A stretch of DNA of 43,944 nt from Burkholderia puraquae (GTDB lineage Bacteria; Pseudomonadota; Gammaproteobacteria; Burkholderiales; Burkholderiaceae), in NCBI RefSeq assembly GCF_002099195.1, contig NZ_NBYX01000036.1, positions 1 to 43,944 on the forward strand, in the 5' to 3' direction. Under the pieces are notes generated by a model, which had not been told where the DNA came from, searched no databases, and saw only the letters and a program-made list of their open reading frames with translations. Numbering within the stretch: position 1 is the first letter of the stretch; every line of letters begins with the position of its first letter. The position numbers were made by a program, and so were the translations under genes. Shown piece after piece: positions 8,051-16,140 of this stretch.

Positions 8051-8067
8051 AAGGAAGATCGGACGCC

Positions 8068-9399
8068 ATGACCGTATTCGACCTGAACCGCGGCGCGATC
8101 GCGCCGGTCGCCGACGAGGTCGATCTCGTCGACCTGCGCGTGACCGGCACCGTCCCGCACGAACTCGCCGGCACGTTGCTGCGCAACGGCCCGAATCCGC
8201 CGGGCGGCCGCTTCGAAGGGAACGACATGCTGTCGTGGTGGCCGGAAGCCGCGATGCTGCACGCGATCGCGTTCGAAGGCGGCCGCGCGACCGGCTACCG
8301 GAACCGCTGGGCGCGCACGCAGCGCTGGGCCGCCGTGCATGCGCCCGGCGAGGTGTCGCGGCTGCCCGACACCAATCCGAACGTGAGTGTGCTGCAGCAT
8401 GCGGGCGAATTGCTCGCGCTGTCGGAGGGCGGCGCGCCGTTCGCGATCACGGCCGCGCTCGATTCGCTCGGCGTGCCGGCGCGGCACGCGGGCTTCGGCG
8501 GCGGGATGACCGCGCATCCGAAGGTCGATCCGGTGACCGGCGAGCTGATCGCGTTTCGCGCGGACTGGCGTGCGCCGTGGCTGCGCTACGGTGTTGCCGA
8601 CGCGCAAGGTGTGCAACGCGTCGAACTCGCGATCGACCTGAGCGCGCCGTCGATGATGCACGACCTCGCGATCACCGAGACCCGCAGCCTGCTGCTCGAC
8701 CTGAACGTCGGCTACGACTTCTCGCTGCTGAAGCAGGGCCACCGGATGCCGCTGCGCTGGCACGACGACCGACCCGCGCGCATCGGCGTGATCCCGCGCC
8801 ATGGCGGCGCCGTGCGCTGGTTCGGTGTCGAGCCGTGCTTCGTCATGCACGTCGTGAACGCGTACGACTGCGATGCGTCGTGCATCGTGCTCGATGCGGT
8901 GCGCTATTCGTCGTTCCTGCGGCTCGACGTGGGGACGGGCCGTTTCGTCGACAACCCGGTCGGCGAGCTGTGGCGCTACGTGATCGATACGGCGAACGGG
9001 CTGATCGATGAAGGGCCGCTCGCCGACGGCGGCATCGAGATGCCGCGCATCAACGAAAGCCGGACGGGGCGCCGCTACCGCTACCTGTATGCGGTCGAGC
9101 AGCCGAACCCCGCAGAAATGCGCGGCGTGATGCGCTTCGACCACGCCAGCGGCACGACGACGCGCTACGCGGTGCCGCCCGGCGACGAGAACGGCGAGCC
9201 GGTGTTCGTGCCGCGCCCGGGCGGCGTCGACGAGGACGACGGCTGGCTGCTGGTAATGGTCTACCGCGCGGCGACGGATACGAGCGACGTCGTGATCCTC
9301 GATGCACGGGCGATCGACGCGGGGCCGCTCGCAACCGTGCACCTGCCGCGCCGCGTGCCGGCCGGGTTCCACGGCGCGTGGGTGCCGCGCGGGCGCTGA
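8068..9399 (+). CDS. Carotenoid oxygenase family protein (carotenoid/stilbene cleavage dioxygenase)
   Basis: A 443-residue seven-bladed-propeller iron dioxygenase. The four iron-binding histidines are visible: H150 (GMTAHPKVD), H198 (SMMHDLAI), H261 (FVMHVVNAYD) and H435 (GFHGAWVP), as are the early substrate-tunnel signature LRNGPNPP and DMLSWWPE. Such enzymes split a C=C bond in carotenoids, apocarotenoids, lignostilbenes or phenylpropenes such as isoeugenol; the substrate here is unknown. Bacterial lignostilbene-type enzymes are of similar length. Start ATG 8068 has AAAGGAAG 11 nt upstream; longer readings overlap the DUF2239 gene. The likely operon with DUF2239 suggests regulation through the repeat promoter at 7343-7390. 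No carotenoid synthesis genes are nearby, which mildly favours an aromatic substrate. Confidence 0.9.
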   Translation: MTVFDLNRGAIAPVADEVDLVDLRVTGTVPHELAGTLLRNGPNPPGGRFEGNDMLSWWPEAAMLHAIAFEGGRATGYRNRWARTQRWAAVHAPGEVSRLPDTNPNVSVLQHAGELLALSEGGAPFAITAALDSLGVPARHAGFGGGMTAHPKVDPVTGELIAFRADWRAPWLRYGVADAQGVQRVELAIDLSAPSMMHDLAITETRSLLLDLNVGYDFSLLKQGHRMPLRWHDDRPARIGVIPRHGGAVRWFGVEPCFVMHVVNAYDCDASCIVLDAVRYSSFLRLDVGTGRFVDNPVGELWRYVIDTANGLIDEGPLADGGIEMPRINESRTGRRYRYLYAVEQPNPAEMRGVMRFDHASGTTTRYAVPPGDENGEPVFVPRPGGVDEDDGWLLVMVYRAATDTSDVVILDARAIDAGPLATVHLPRRVPAGFHGAWVPRGR

Positions 9400-9415
9400 G
9401 CGGCGGCGCTGCGCG

Positions 9416-10582
9416 TCACTGCGCGCGCAGTGCGTCGACGATCTTCAGTCGCGCGGCGCGCATCGCCGGCAGGAACCCGCCGACGAGCCCCATCACGAGC
9501 GAGAACAGCAGCGTCTTCACGACGATCGCGGGCGTCAGCACGAAGCGGAACGACAGGTCCGCGAAGGTCTGGAAGTTGGTCGTCGAGAACGACGCGAACT
9601 GCATCAGCGACGCGCACGCGAGCCCCGCGACACCGCCGACGAAGCCGAGCAGCAGCGCTTCCAGCAGGAACGCGGCGAGCACGTTCGTGCGCTTGAAGCC
9701 AAGCGCGCGCAGCGTGCCGATCTCGGCGACGCGGTTCGCGACCGACGCATACATCGTGATCATCGCGCCGATCATCGCGGCGATCGAGAAGATCGTCGAC
9801 AGCGTGATGCCGAGGATGTTGATGAACTTCGACAGCGCCCTCGACTGGTCGCCGTAGAAGGTCTGTTCGCGTTTCGCCTCGTCGGTGAGGCGCGGGTCGA
9901 CATCGATGTCGGCCTTGAAGCGCGCGAAGCCGTCGGCGCTCGGGATGCGCAGCACCATCGACGAATAGCTGGTGCGCCGGAACGACTGCATCAGCTGGTC
10001 GACGTCGCCCCAGATCTCCGAATCGAAGCCGCTGCCGCCCGCGTCGAAGATGCCGACGATGGTCCAGTCGCGCTGCGCGAAATGCAGGCTGTCGCCGAGC
10101 TGCGTGCCGCTGAATCCTTTCGCGATCGCGCTGCCGACGATGATTTCCGACGAGCCGGGCGCGAACATGCGGCCGGCGGCGAGCGTCACGTGCGGGCGCA
10201 GTGCGAGGCCGGCCGGCGACATGCCGCGAATCACGACGTTCGACGGCTTGCCGGACGACGTCTTCACCAGCGAGATCAGCACGACCGCCTCCTTCGACAC
10301 GAGCGGCCGGCCGTCGGGGCCGAGCGCGACGGCCGGGTGCATCTCGAGCGCATTGGCCTGCTGGTGGTCGATCGAACTCTGGATCTCGGTTTCGGCGCCC
10401 TTGCGGATCACCACCGCGTTGTCGGGTTCGCCGGTCGACACGAGCGTCTTCGTGAGCCCCGCGTCGAGCATCTGCACCGTCGCGAACACGAAGATCACGA
10501 GCGCCATCCCGCCGGCGGTCAGCGTGGTGGTGAGCCGCCGGGTCCACAGGTTGCGCGCGATGTAGTTGAGCGGGATCGCCAT
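9416..10582 (-). CDS. ABC transporter permease, FtsX/MacB type (second permease)
   Basis: A 388-residue FtsX-domain permease: an N-terminal membrane helix (LTTTLTAGGMALVIFVFATV), a large periplasmic domain (about residues 45-255), then three helices with the ATIL-type motif ANRVAEIGTLRALGFKR. It is the last gene of a four-gene minus-strand set, 4 bp after the other permease. Two different permeases with one ATPase suggest a heterodimeric MacB/LolCDE-like machine that couples cytoplasmic ATP hydrolysis to moving a substrate in the envelope. The ATG at 10582 is used; an extension to 10618 would overlap the previous gene. It converges with the carotenoid oxygenase gene (16-bp gap). Confidence 0.88.
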   Translation of the reverse strand: MAIPLNYIARNLWTRRLTTTLTAGGMALVIFVFATVQMLDAGLTKTLVSTGEPDNAVVIRKGAETEIQSSIDHQQANALEMHPAVALGPDGRPLVSKEAVVLISLVKTSSGKPSNVVIRGMSPAGLALRPHVTLAAGRMFAPGSSEIIVGSAIAKGFSGTQLGDSLHFAQRDWTIVGIFDAGGSGFDSEIWGDVDQLMQSFRRTSYSSMVLRIPSADGFARFKADIDVDPRLTDEAKREQTFYGDQSRALSKFINILGITLSTIFSIAAMIGAMITMYASVANRVAEIGTLRALGFKRTNVLAAFLLEALLLGFVGGVAGLACASLMQFASFSTTNFQTFADLSFRFVLTPAIVVKTLLFSLVMGLVGGFLPAMRAARLKIVDALRAQ

Positions 10583-10586
10583 GCGC

Positions 10587-11741
10587 CTAGCCGATCGCCC
10601 GCAGGCCTTCGACGACACGCACGCGCGCGGCCTGCCACGCCGGCACGATCGCCGCCGCGAAGCCGACCGCGATCGAGCACGCGGCCTGCAGCGCGACCGT
10701 CTCGGCCGACACCTTGAACACCGGGAAGATGCCGCCGGCTGCCTGCTTGAACAGGCTTGCGGCGGGCGGCGTCGCGAGGATCCCGAGCCCGCCGCCGGCC
10801 ACCGCGATCACCACCGATTCGCCGAACACGATCAGCGCGAGGAAGCCGGGGCCGAAGCCGAGCGCCTTCAGCGTCGCGTATTCGGCCGTGCGCTCGCGTG
10901 CGCTCATCGCCATCGCGTTGGCCATCACGGCCATGATGATCAGGATCACGACGTACGACACGACGCGGATTGCCGCGATGATCTGGTTCGACATCGCGAC
11001 GAAGCCGAGCTGGAACGCCTGCTCGGTCTCGGTCAGCGTCTCGGCGAGCGAGTTCTTGAACACCGCGTCGACGTTGCGCGCGATCGATGCGCCGTCGTCG
11101 GGGTTCGCGACGCCGAGCACGAATACGCCGACCTGGTCGGCCTGCTTCGGCGTGCGCTGGCGCACCGTCTCGTTCAGGTAATCCCAGTGGAACACCAGCT
11201 GGCGCGTGATCGTCGAGTCGTCGCGGCCGTCGAAGATCCCGCGCACGACGAAATCCCAGGTGCCCGGGTAGATCGTGCCCTTCAGCGGAATCACGTCGCC
11301 GATCCTGAAGCCGAACTGCGTCGCGAGCTGGCGCCCGACGAGGCAGCCGCGCCGGTCGCGGTTGTAGTCGGCGCGCTGCTGGTCCGGGACGATGAATTCC
11401 GGGTACAGGTCGAGATAGTTGTCCGATACCGCGAAGCTCGCGAAGAAGTTCTTCGGGTCGCGGTAGATGCCGCCGAACCAGTTCGAGCGGACCACGGCCG
11501 TCACGCCTTCGACGCCGCGGATCCGGTTCTCGTAACTCACGGGCAGCGGAAACACGAGCGAGATCGCGTTGCGCGTGACGAGCCGCCCGCTGGATGCGGC
11601 GGCCGCGCCCGCGTACCACGCGTCGACTACGGTGTGCAGCAGCCCGAACGCGAGTACCGCAATGGTCAGCCCGAGCACGGTCAGCAGCGTGCGCAGCCGG
11701 TGCCGCAGCGCATTGCGCGCGATCAGCTTCAGCACGTACAT
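10587..11741 (-). CDS. ABC transporter permease, FtsX/MacB type (first permease)
   Basis: A 384-residue permease with the same plan as its neighbour: an N-terminal helix after LIARNALRHRLRTLLTVLGL, a periplasmic MacB-like core domain (about 45-255) and three C-terminal helices with SARERTAEYATLKALGFG before the second. The two permeases share layout but little sequence, so they are old paralogues rather than a recent duplication. It lies 21 bp after the ATPase gene. The cargo is unknown; MacB-type systems move lipoproteins, peptides or lipids across the periplasm. Confidence 0.88.
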   Translation of the reverse strand: MYVLKLIARNALRHRLRTLLTVLGLTIAVLAFGLLHTVVDAWYAGAAAASSGRLVTRNAISLVFPLPVSYENRIRGVEGVTAVVRSNWFGGIYRDPKNFFASFAVSDNYLDLYPEFIVPDQQRADYNRDRRGCLVGRQLATQFGFRIGDVIPLKGTIYPGTWDFVVRGIFDGRDDSTITRQLVFHWDYLNETVRQRTPKQADQVGVFVLGVANPDDGASIARNVDAVFKNSLAETLTETEQAFQLGFVAMSNQIIAAIRVVSYVVILIIMAVMANAMAMSARERTAEYATLKALGFGPGFLALIVFGESVVIAVAGGGLGILATPPAASLFKQAAGGIFPVFKVSAETVALQAACSIAVGFAAAIVPAWQAARVRVVEGLRAIG

Positions 11742-11762
11742 GGCGCGCGCTCCCGCAGCCGG

Positions 11763-12461
11763 TCAGCCGGCGTGCCCATCGATCAGCTCCCCTTTTTCCA
11801 GATGCACGAGCGCGCGCGCGGCGCCGGCTGCATGCGCGTCGTGGGTCACCATGATGATCGTCTTGCCGAGCTCGGCGTTCATCCGCTGCAGCATCGCGAG
11901 CACGTCGGTGGCCGACGCACGGTCGAGGTCGCCGGTAGGCTCGTCGGCGACGATCAGCACCGGATCGGTGATCAGCGCGCGCGCGATCGCGACGCGCTGC
12001 TGCTGGCCGCCCGACAGCTCGGACGGGTAATGGCTCGTCCGGTCGCCGAGGTTCACCATGTCGAGCACGAGTTCGACGCGCTCGCGCCGCTCGCGGCGCG
12101 ACAGGTGCGTGAGCATCAGCGGCAGCTCGACGTTTTCGAACGCGGTGAGCACCGGCATCAGGTTGTAGAACTGGAAGATGAAGCCGACATTCGCCGCGCG
12201 CCATTCGGCCAGTTGCGCCTCCGCGAGCAGCGAGATGTCGAGCCCGCCCACGCGCAGCTCGCCGCTGTCGGGCCGGTCGATGCCGGCCACGAGGTTCAGC
12301 AGCGTGCTCTTGCCGGAGCCGGACGGCCCCATCAGCGCAACGAAGTCGCCTTCGGCGATGTCGAGCGTGATGTCGGTCAGCACGGGCACGATCTGGTTGC
12401 CGCGCCGGTACGACTTCGCGACGTGGCTGATCTCGACGAGGGGCGGCGGGGCGTCGTTCAC
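11763..12461 (-). CDS. ABC transporter ATP-binding protein, MacB/LolD type
   Basis: A 232-residue nucleotide-binding subunit with Walker A GPSGSGKST (45-53), signature LSGGQQQR (149-156), Walker B LIVADEPTGDLD (169-180) and the H-loop VTHD. The FYNLMPVLTAFENVELPL stretch is typical of the LolD/MacB group, which drives FtsX-type permeases. It starts with GTG at 12461, 7 bp after the stop of the adaptor gene, and is followed by two FtsX permeases. With these it should form a tripartite exporter inner-membrane assembly. Confidence 0.93.
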   Translation of the reverse strand: MNDAPPPLVEISHVAKSYRRGNQIVPVLTDITLDIAEGDFVALMGPSGSGKSTLLNLVAGIDRPDSGELRVGGLDISLLAEAQLAEWRAANVGFIFQFYNLMPVLTAFENVELPLMLTHLSRRERRERVELVLDMVNLGDRTSHYPSELSGGQQQRVAIARALITDPVLIVADEPTGDLDRASATDVLAMLQRMNAELGKTIIMVTHDAHAAGAARALVHLEKGELIDGHAG

Positions 12462-12468
12462 GCGTGCG

Positions 12469-13674
12469 CTACTTCTTCGCGACGGTCACTTTCGCGCCGT
12501 CCTTCAGCTTTGCGCCCGGCGCGAGCACGACGGTGTCGCCTGGCTTCACGCCGCGGATCGCGACGAGTTCGCCGATCCGCATGCCGGCCGTCACGGGCGT
12601 CGCGTGCACGATGTCGTCCTTCACGACGAACACGACCGGCCGCCCGTCGTGCTCGACGACCGCGCTCGCCTGCACGGCCGTCACGGGCTGACGGTCCTGC
12701 GCCGATACGGGCTTCGACAGGAACGCGATCTTCGCGCTCATGTCGGGCAGCACGCGCTCGTCGCGGTCGACGAAGCGCACCTTCACGAGCACGGTGGCCT
12801 TCGAGCGGTCGACGGTCGGCACGATGCGCGACACGCGGCCCGCGAAGCGCGTATCGGGCAGCGCATCGAGCTGGATCTCGCACGGCTGCTCTGCGCGGAT
12901 CTTCGCGATGTTCGATTCGGCGACGTCGGCCTCGACCTCGAGCGTGTCCATGTCGGCGATCGTCACGACCGCCCCCTTGCTGTCCGACGCGGACGAGAAC
13001 GGCGTGATGTTGTCGCCGACGTTCGCGTGCTTCGCGAGCACGATGCCGTCGAACGGGGCGCGGATCACGGTCTGGTCGACGGCGACCTGCGCGGCCTGCG
13101 CGTTGGCCTCGGCGGACGCGATGGCAGCCTGGTCGCTGCTGAGCGACGCGCGCGCCTTGTTCACGCGGGCCGTGTCGGTGTCGAGCTGCGCGGCCGGCAC
13201 GGCGCCCCGCGGCGCGAGTGCCGAGGTGCGGCGCAACGCGATTTCGGCGTCCTTCAGTTCGGCCTGCTCGACGCCGAGGTTGGCACGGGCGACCTTCACC
13301 TGCGCGAGCGCTTGCGCCAGCGATGCCTCGACGTCGCGGCTTTCGAGGCGCGCGATGATCTCGTCCTTCTTCACGCGCGTGCCTTCGAGCACGCCGAGCC
13401 ATTCGACGCGCCCCTGGCCCTTCGATGCGACCGCGGCCTTGCGCTGCGGCACGACGTAACCGGTCGCATTGAGCTGCGTGTCGTTCTGGTACGGGTAGGC
13501 GGACGTGACGGCGGTGGTTTCGACGGCCGGCCGGCCGGTCAGCGCAAGGCCGGCGACGATCGCGACGACGACGACCGCGGCGACGGCCGCATAGCGGAGC
13601 CACCGGCGCCGGCGGGGCGCCGGTGCGAGCGGACGCCGGTCGATCTTCAGTTTGTCCAGATTGTGATCGGGCAA
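12469..13674 (-). CDS. Periplasmic adaptor (membrane fusion protein) of the ABC exporter
   Basis: A roughly 401-residue HlyD/MacA-like adaptor. A short basic cytoplasmic N-terminus (RRPLAPAPRRRR) leads to one membrane anchor (about residues 28-46), a biotinyl-lipoyl-like half (GRVEWLGVLEGTRVKKDEII), a long coiled-coil hairpin (about 105-185), the second lipoyl half (IRAPFDGIVLAKHANVGD) and beta-barrel domains. It links the inner-membrane ABC complex to an outer-membrane channel, which is not encoded here. The start is uncertain: the TTG at 13674 gives a sensible basic tail before the anchor, but no ATG is available and an upstream in-frame extension reaches about 13870. It is the first gene of the operon. 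Confidence 0.85.
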   Translation of the reverse strand: MPDHNLDKLKIDRRPLAPAPRRRRWLRYAAVAAVVVVAIVAGLALTGRPAVETTAVTSAYPYQNDTQLNATGYVVPQRKAAVASKGQGRVEWLGVLEGTRVKKDEIIARLESRDVEASLAQALAQVKVARANLGVEQAELKDAEIALRRTSALAPRGAVPAAQLDTDTARVNKARASLSSDQAAIASAEANAQAAQVAVDQTVIRAPFDGIVLAKHANVGDNITPFSSASDSKGAVVTIADMDTLEVEADVAESNIAKIRAEQPCEIQLDALPDTRFAGRVSRIVPTVDRSKATVLVKVRFVDRDERVLPDMSAKIAFLSKPVSAQDRQPVTAVQASAVVEHDGRPVVFVVKDDIVHATPVTAGMRIGELVAIRGVKPGDTVVLAPGAKLKDGAKVTVAKK

Positions 13675-14034
13675 TTTGAGCGCCTCGAGACGGCGGCGGT
13701 CTGGCGACCGGCCGCGATCCGGTTTCCGGGGAAAGGGACGGATGGACGCCAGTATAAGCGTCGCCCCGGCGGCGCGCGAGCGGGTTGGCAGCGCCGTCGC
13801 CGCAGCCGCCGGAACGATCGCCGACGCGGGGAGGTGCGTGTTCCCCCGGGGAAACCCGAGGGGCGCAAGCAACGTGTCAACTTGCCGCGAACGCGATGCG
13901 TTATGGAACCAGTGCGTCAGGTTTTGTCGCGGCGGAACGGCGCAAGCCGGCCTCGCGGCCTGGGGCTCCGATGCGAATGCCTCGCATCTTTACTTACCGG
14001 TACGTTTGATTTTTTCTCCGCTAAAGGAAGAACA
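13675..14034. other. 360-bp divergent intergenic region between the ABC operon and a small secreted protein gene
   Basis: It separates two divergent units and must hold both promoters. I found no convincing -35/-10 pair. A ribosome site AAAGGAAG (about 14024-14031) serves the plus-strand gene. CCGGGGAAAC and GGGAAACCCG-like short repeats occur around 13846-13860. No protein-like frame was found. Confidence 0.4.
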
Positions 14035-14268
14035 ATGAAGAAGACGCTCGCTTCGATCATCGCCGCAGCATTCGCACTCGCATCGGTTTCGGCATTCGCA
14101 CAGGCGTCCGCGCCGGCAGCCGACACGTCGGCAGCCGCTCCGGCACCGGCCAAGAAGGATCACAGCAAGCCGAAGCACCAGCTGAAGCAACACGGTTCGG
14201 CCAAGGGCAAGGCGAAGGCCGCCGCTGCATCGGCAGCCGGCACGAACGACGCAGGCGCAGCCAACTAA
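14035..14268 (+). CDS. Small secreted Ala/Lys-rich protein
   Basis: A 77-residue protein with a clear signal peptide (residues 1-22, cut after AFA), leaving about 55 residues made almost only of Ala, Lys, Pro, His, Ser and Gly (KKDHSKPKHQLKQHGSAKGK). This low-complexity basic composition is like the enterobacterial acid-shock protein Asr, which is also secreted, but that is a resemblance in composition, not shown homology. The ATG at 14035 follows AAAGGAAG. It has its own terminator, so it is a single-gene unit. The mature part is likely unstructured and could bind anionic envelope components. Confidence 0.7.
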   Translation: MKKTLASIIAAAFALASVSAFAQASAPAADTSAAAPAPAKKDHSKPKHQLKQHGSAKGKAKAAAASAAGTNDAGAAN

Positions 14269-14310
14269 GCGCTTCGCCCGGGGCCGGCACCGCCGGCCGC
14301 CAGTCGCGAG

Positions 14311-14346
14311 ACCCCGCATGTTCCGGCATGCGGGGTTTTGTTTTTT
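14311..14346 (+). terminator. Rho-independent terminator of the small Ala/Lys-rich protein gene
   Basis: ACCCCGCATG and CATGCGGGGT pair around a short loop (14311-14335) and are followed by TTTTGTTTTTTT. The U-tract is only on the plus strand. Confidence 0.85.
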
Positions 14347-15099
14347 TCAGGCGTTGTGTTCGCCGGCCGGCGGCGCGCGCATCGCATCGACCACCGTACG
14401 CATGCGCCGCCAGTGCGAGCCTTCCCAGAACACGCGCCGGCACACGTCGCACGCGGCGAAGCGCCGGTGCCGCTGCCGGACGCCGGCCGGCACGCGCGGC
14501 GCGGCAGCGGCCGCGTCGAGCGGATGCAGCGGTGCGTTGCAGCGCAGGCACAGCCGGAACGGCCGCATGTGCGGCGCGAGATCGAGCCGCTCGAACAGTT
14601 CGCGCAGCTGGTCGGCCGGCTGCAGCGCGTGCAGGTAGCAGCCGCGCTCGACCGCGCGCCGCTTGAGCAGCTCGCGGTCGCGGGTCAGCACGATCCGGCT
14701 CTCGCGCGCGGCGAGCGCCGCGAGCTCGTCGTCGCGGTAGTGGTTGTCGTAGCAGGTGTCGAAGCCCGCGAGACGCAGCAGTTGCGCGAGGCCGCCGAGA
14801 TGCGCGTCGGCGACGAAGCGCCATTGCACCGGTTGCGGCGCGGCGGTCCCGCTCGCCGCCGGCTGCGCGCGCTCCGGGAAGGCTTCGACCCGGTCGCCGT
14901 CGCCGAGCGGCCGGTCGAGCGCGGCCGGTGCGTCGTTCACGCAGAGCCGGCCGATTTCGGTATGCGGGACGCCGAGCGCCTCGATCGCGTGCTTCACCGT
15001 CGCATCGCGCGCGCATGCGTGCCCGAACGCGCGGTCGCGCTGTATGCGCGGGAGAAAGGCGTTCAGTTCGTCGTGGAAGCGGAAGGTCGCGGTCGCCAT
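14347..15099 (-). CDS. Mut7-C RNase domain protein with N-terminal ubiquitin-like fold
   Basis: A 250-residue protein. Residues about 1-85 look like the ubiquitin/MoaD-like N-terminal domain common in bacterial Mut7-C proteins (FRFHDELNAFLP... ends DGDRVEAFP). Residues about 90-235 are the Mut7-C domain: a PIN-like start with FVADAHLGGLAQLLRLAGFDT, acidic YRDDEL, ILTRDRELLKRR, then a zinc-ribbon-like pair of Cys pairs (CLRCNAPL and CDVCRRVFWEGSHW). It is predicted to be an RNase or RNA-binding protein; the cellular target is not known. The ATG at 15099 is used since upstream frame lies antisense to the next gene. It is divergent from an oxidoreductase gene (96-bp gap). Confidence 0.85.
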   Translation of the reverse strand: MATATFRFHDELNAFLPRIQRDRAFGHACARDATVKHAIEALGVPHTEIGRLCVNDAPAALDRPLGDGDRVEAFPERAQPAASGTAAPQPVQWRFVADAHLGGLAQLLRLAGFDTCYDNHYRDDELAALAARESRIVLTRDRELLKRRAVERGCYLHALQPADQLRELFERLDLAPHMRPFRLCLRCNAPLHPLDAAAAAPRVPAGVRQRHRRFAACDVCRRVFWEGSHWRRMRTVVDAMRAPPAGEHNA

Positions 15100-15195
15100 G
15101 CGCGCAGTATCGCACCGCGCTTGGCCGGCCGCGTGCCCTGCAGACACCCCGCATCTGTGTTTAACTCCCGGCTTCACGGAGCGAAGGAGCGGGTA

Positions 15196-16065
15196 ATGGA
15201 TCTCGGATTTATCGGGCTGGGTGAAATGGGGCAGGCAATCGCGACGAACCTGCTGAAGGCGGGGCACACGGTGCGGGTCTGGAACCGGTCGCGCGAGCGC
15301 GCCGAGCCGCTCGCCGCGGCCGGTGCGCAGATCGTCGACACGCCGGCCGACGCGTTTCGCGGCGACGCGGTGTTCTCGATGCTGGCCGACGACGCCGCTG
15401 CGCGCGCGATCTTCGACGACGCGCTGCTTGCGCAGGCGCCGCGTGGCCTGATTCACGTCAACATGGCGACGGTCTCGGTCGCGCTGGCCGAATCGCTCGC
15501 GCACGCGCATGCATCGCGCGGCATCCATTACGTCGCCGCGCCGGTGATGGGGCGGCCCGACGTCGCGGCCGCCGCGCGCCTGACGATCATGGCGGGCGGC
15601 CCGGCCGAGGCGATCGACCGCGTGCAGCCGCTGTTCGACGCGATTGGCCAGAAGACCTGGCGGTTCGGTTCGCTGCCGCAGCACGCGAACGTCGCGAAGA
15701 TCGCCGCGAACTTCACGCTCGCGTCGGCGATCGAGACGCTCGGCGAGGCGTCCGCGCTGCTGGGCGCACACGGCGTCGCGATGCGCGACTTCCTCGACGT
15801 GATCACCGGCAGCGTGTTTCCGGGGCCTGTCTACGAAGGCTACGGCTCGATGATCGCCGAGCGGCGCTACGAGCCCGCGCGCTTCAAGGCGCGCCTCGGG
15901 CTGAAGGACGTTCGCCTCGCGCTTGAAGCCGGCGACGCCGTCTCGGTGCCGCTGCCGGTGGCGAGCGTCGTGCGCGACAACCTGCTCGACGCGCTCGCGC
16001 ACGGCGGCGGCGACCAGGATTTCGCGGTGCTCGGCGAAGTCGCGCTGCGCCGCGCGGGCCGCTGA
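15196..16065 (+). CDS. NAD(P)-dependent beta-hydroxyacid dehydrogenase family oxidoreductase
   Basis: A 289-residue member of the 3-hydroxyisobutyrate / 6-phosphogluconate dehydrogenase superfamily. The N-terminal Rossmann motif is GFIGLGEMGQAIATNLLKAG, followed by an Asn-Arg pair (WNRSRERA) that favours NADPH. The catalytic lysine is K168 in NVAKIAANF, in the helical C-terminal domain. The substrate-loop motif reads AAPVMGRP rather than the DAPVSGG of true 3-hydroxyisobutyrate dehydrogenases, so the substrate probably differs, as in succinic-semialdehyde or imine reductase-like members. The ATG at 15196 has GGAGCGGG upstream. LysE follows 75 bp downstream on the same strand. Confidence 0.88.
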   Translation: MDLGFIGLGEMGQAIATNLLKAGHTVRVWNRSRERAEPLAAAGAQIVDTPADAFRGDAVFSMLADDAAARAIFDDALLAQAPRGLIHVNMATVSVALAESLAHAHASRGIHYVAAPVMGRPDVAAAARLTIMAGGPAEAIDRVQPLFDAIGQKTWRFGSLPQHANVAKIAANFTLASAIETLGEASALLGAHGVAMRDFLDVITGSVFPGPVYEGYGSMIAERRYEPARFKARLGLKDVRLALEAGDAVSVPLPVASVVRDNLLDALAHGGGDQDFAVLGEVALRRAGR

Positions 16066-16140
16066 TCCGTCGCGCGACAGAAGGCCGGCGCACCGGCATA
16101 ATCGACGTTTCGTTTTCCGTACATCCAGGCTGAGGCGGTC

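Noticed and set aside
10566..13007. An 813-codon plus-strand frame across the ABC operon
   Set aside because: It is antisense to four well-supported genes and has Arg/His/Ala-rich sequence without domains.
13676..14038. Possible 120-codon gene in the divergent gap before the Ala/Lys-rich protein
   Set aside because: Arg/Pro-rich, no ribosome site, and it overlaps the start of the real gene.
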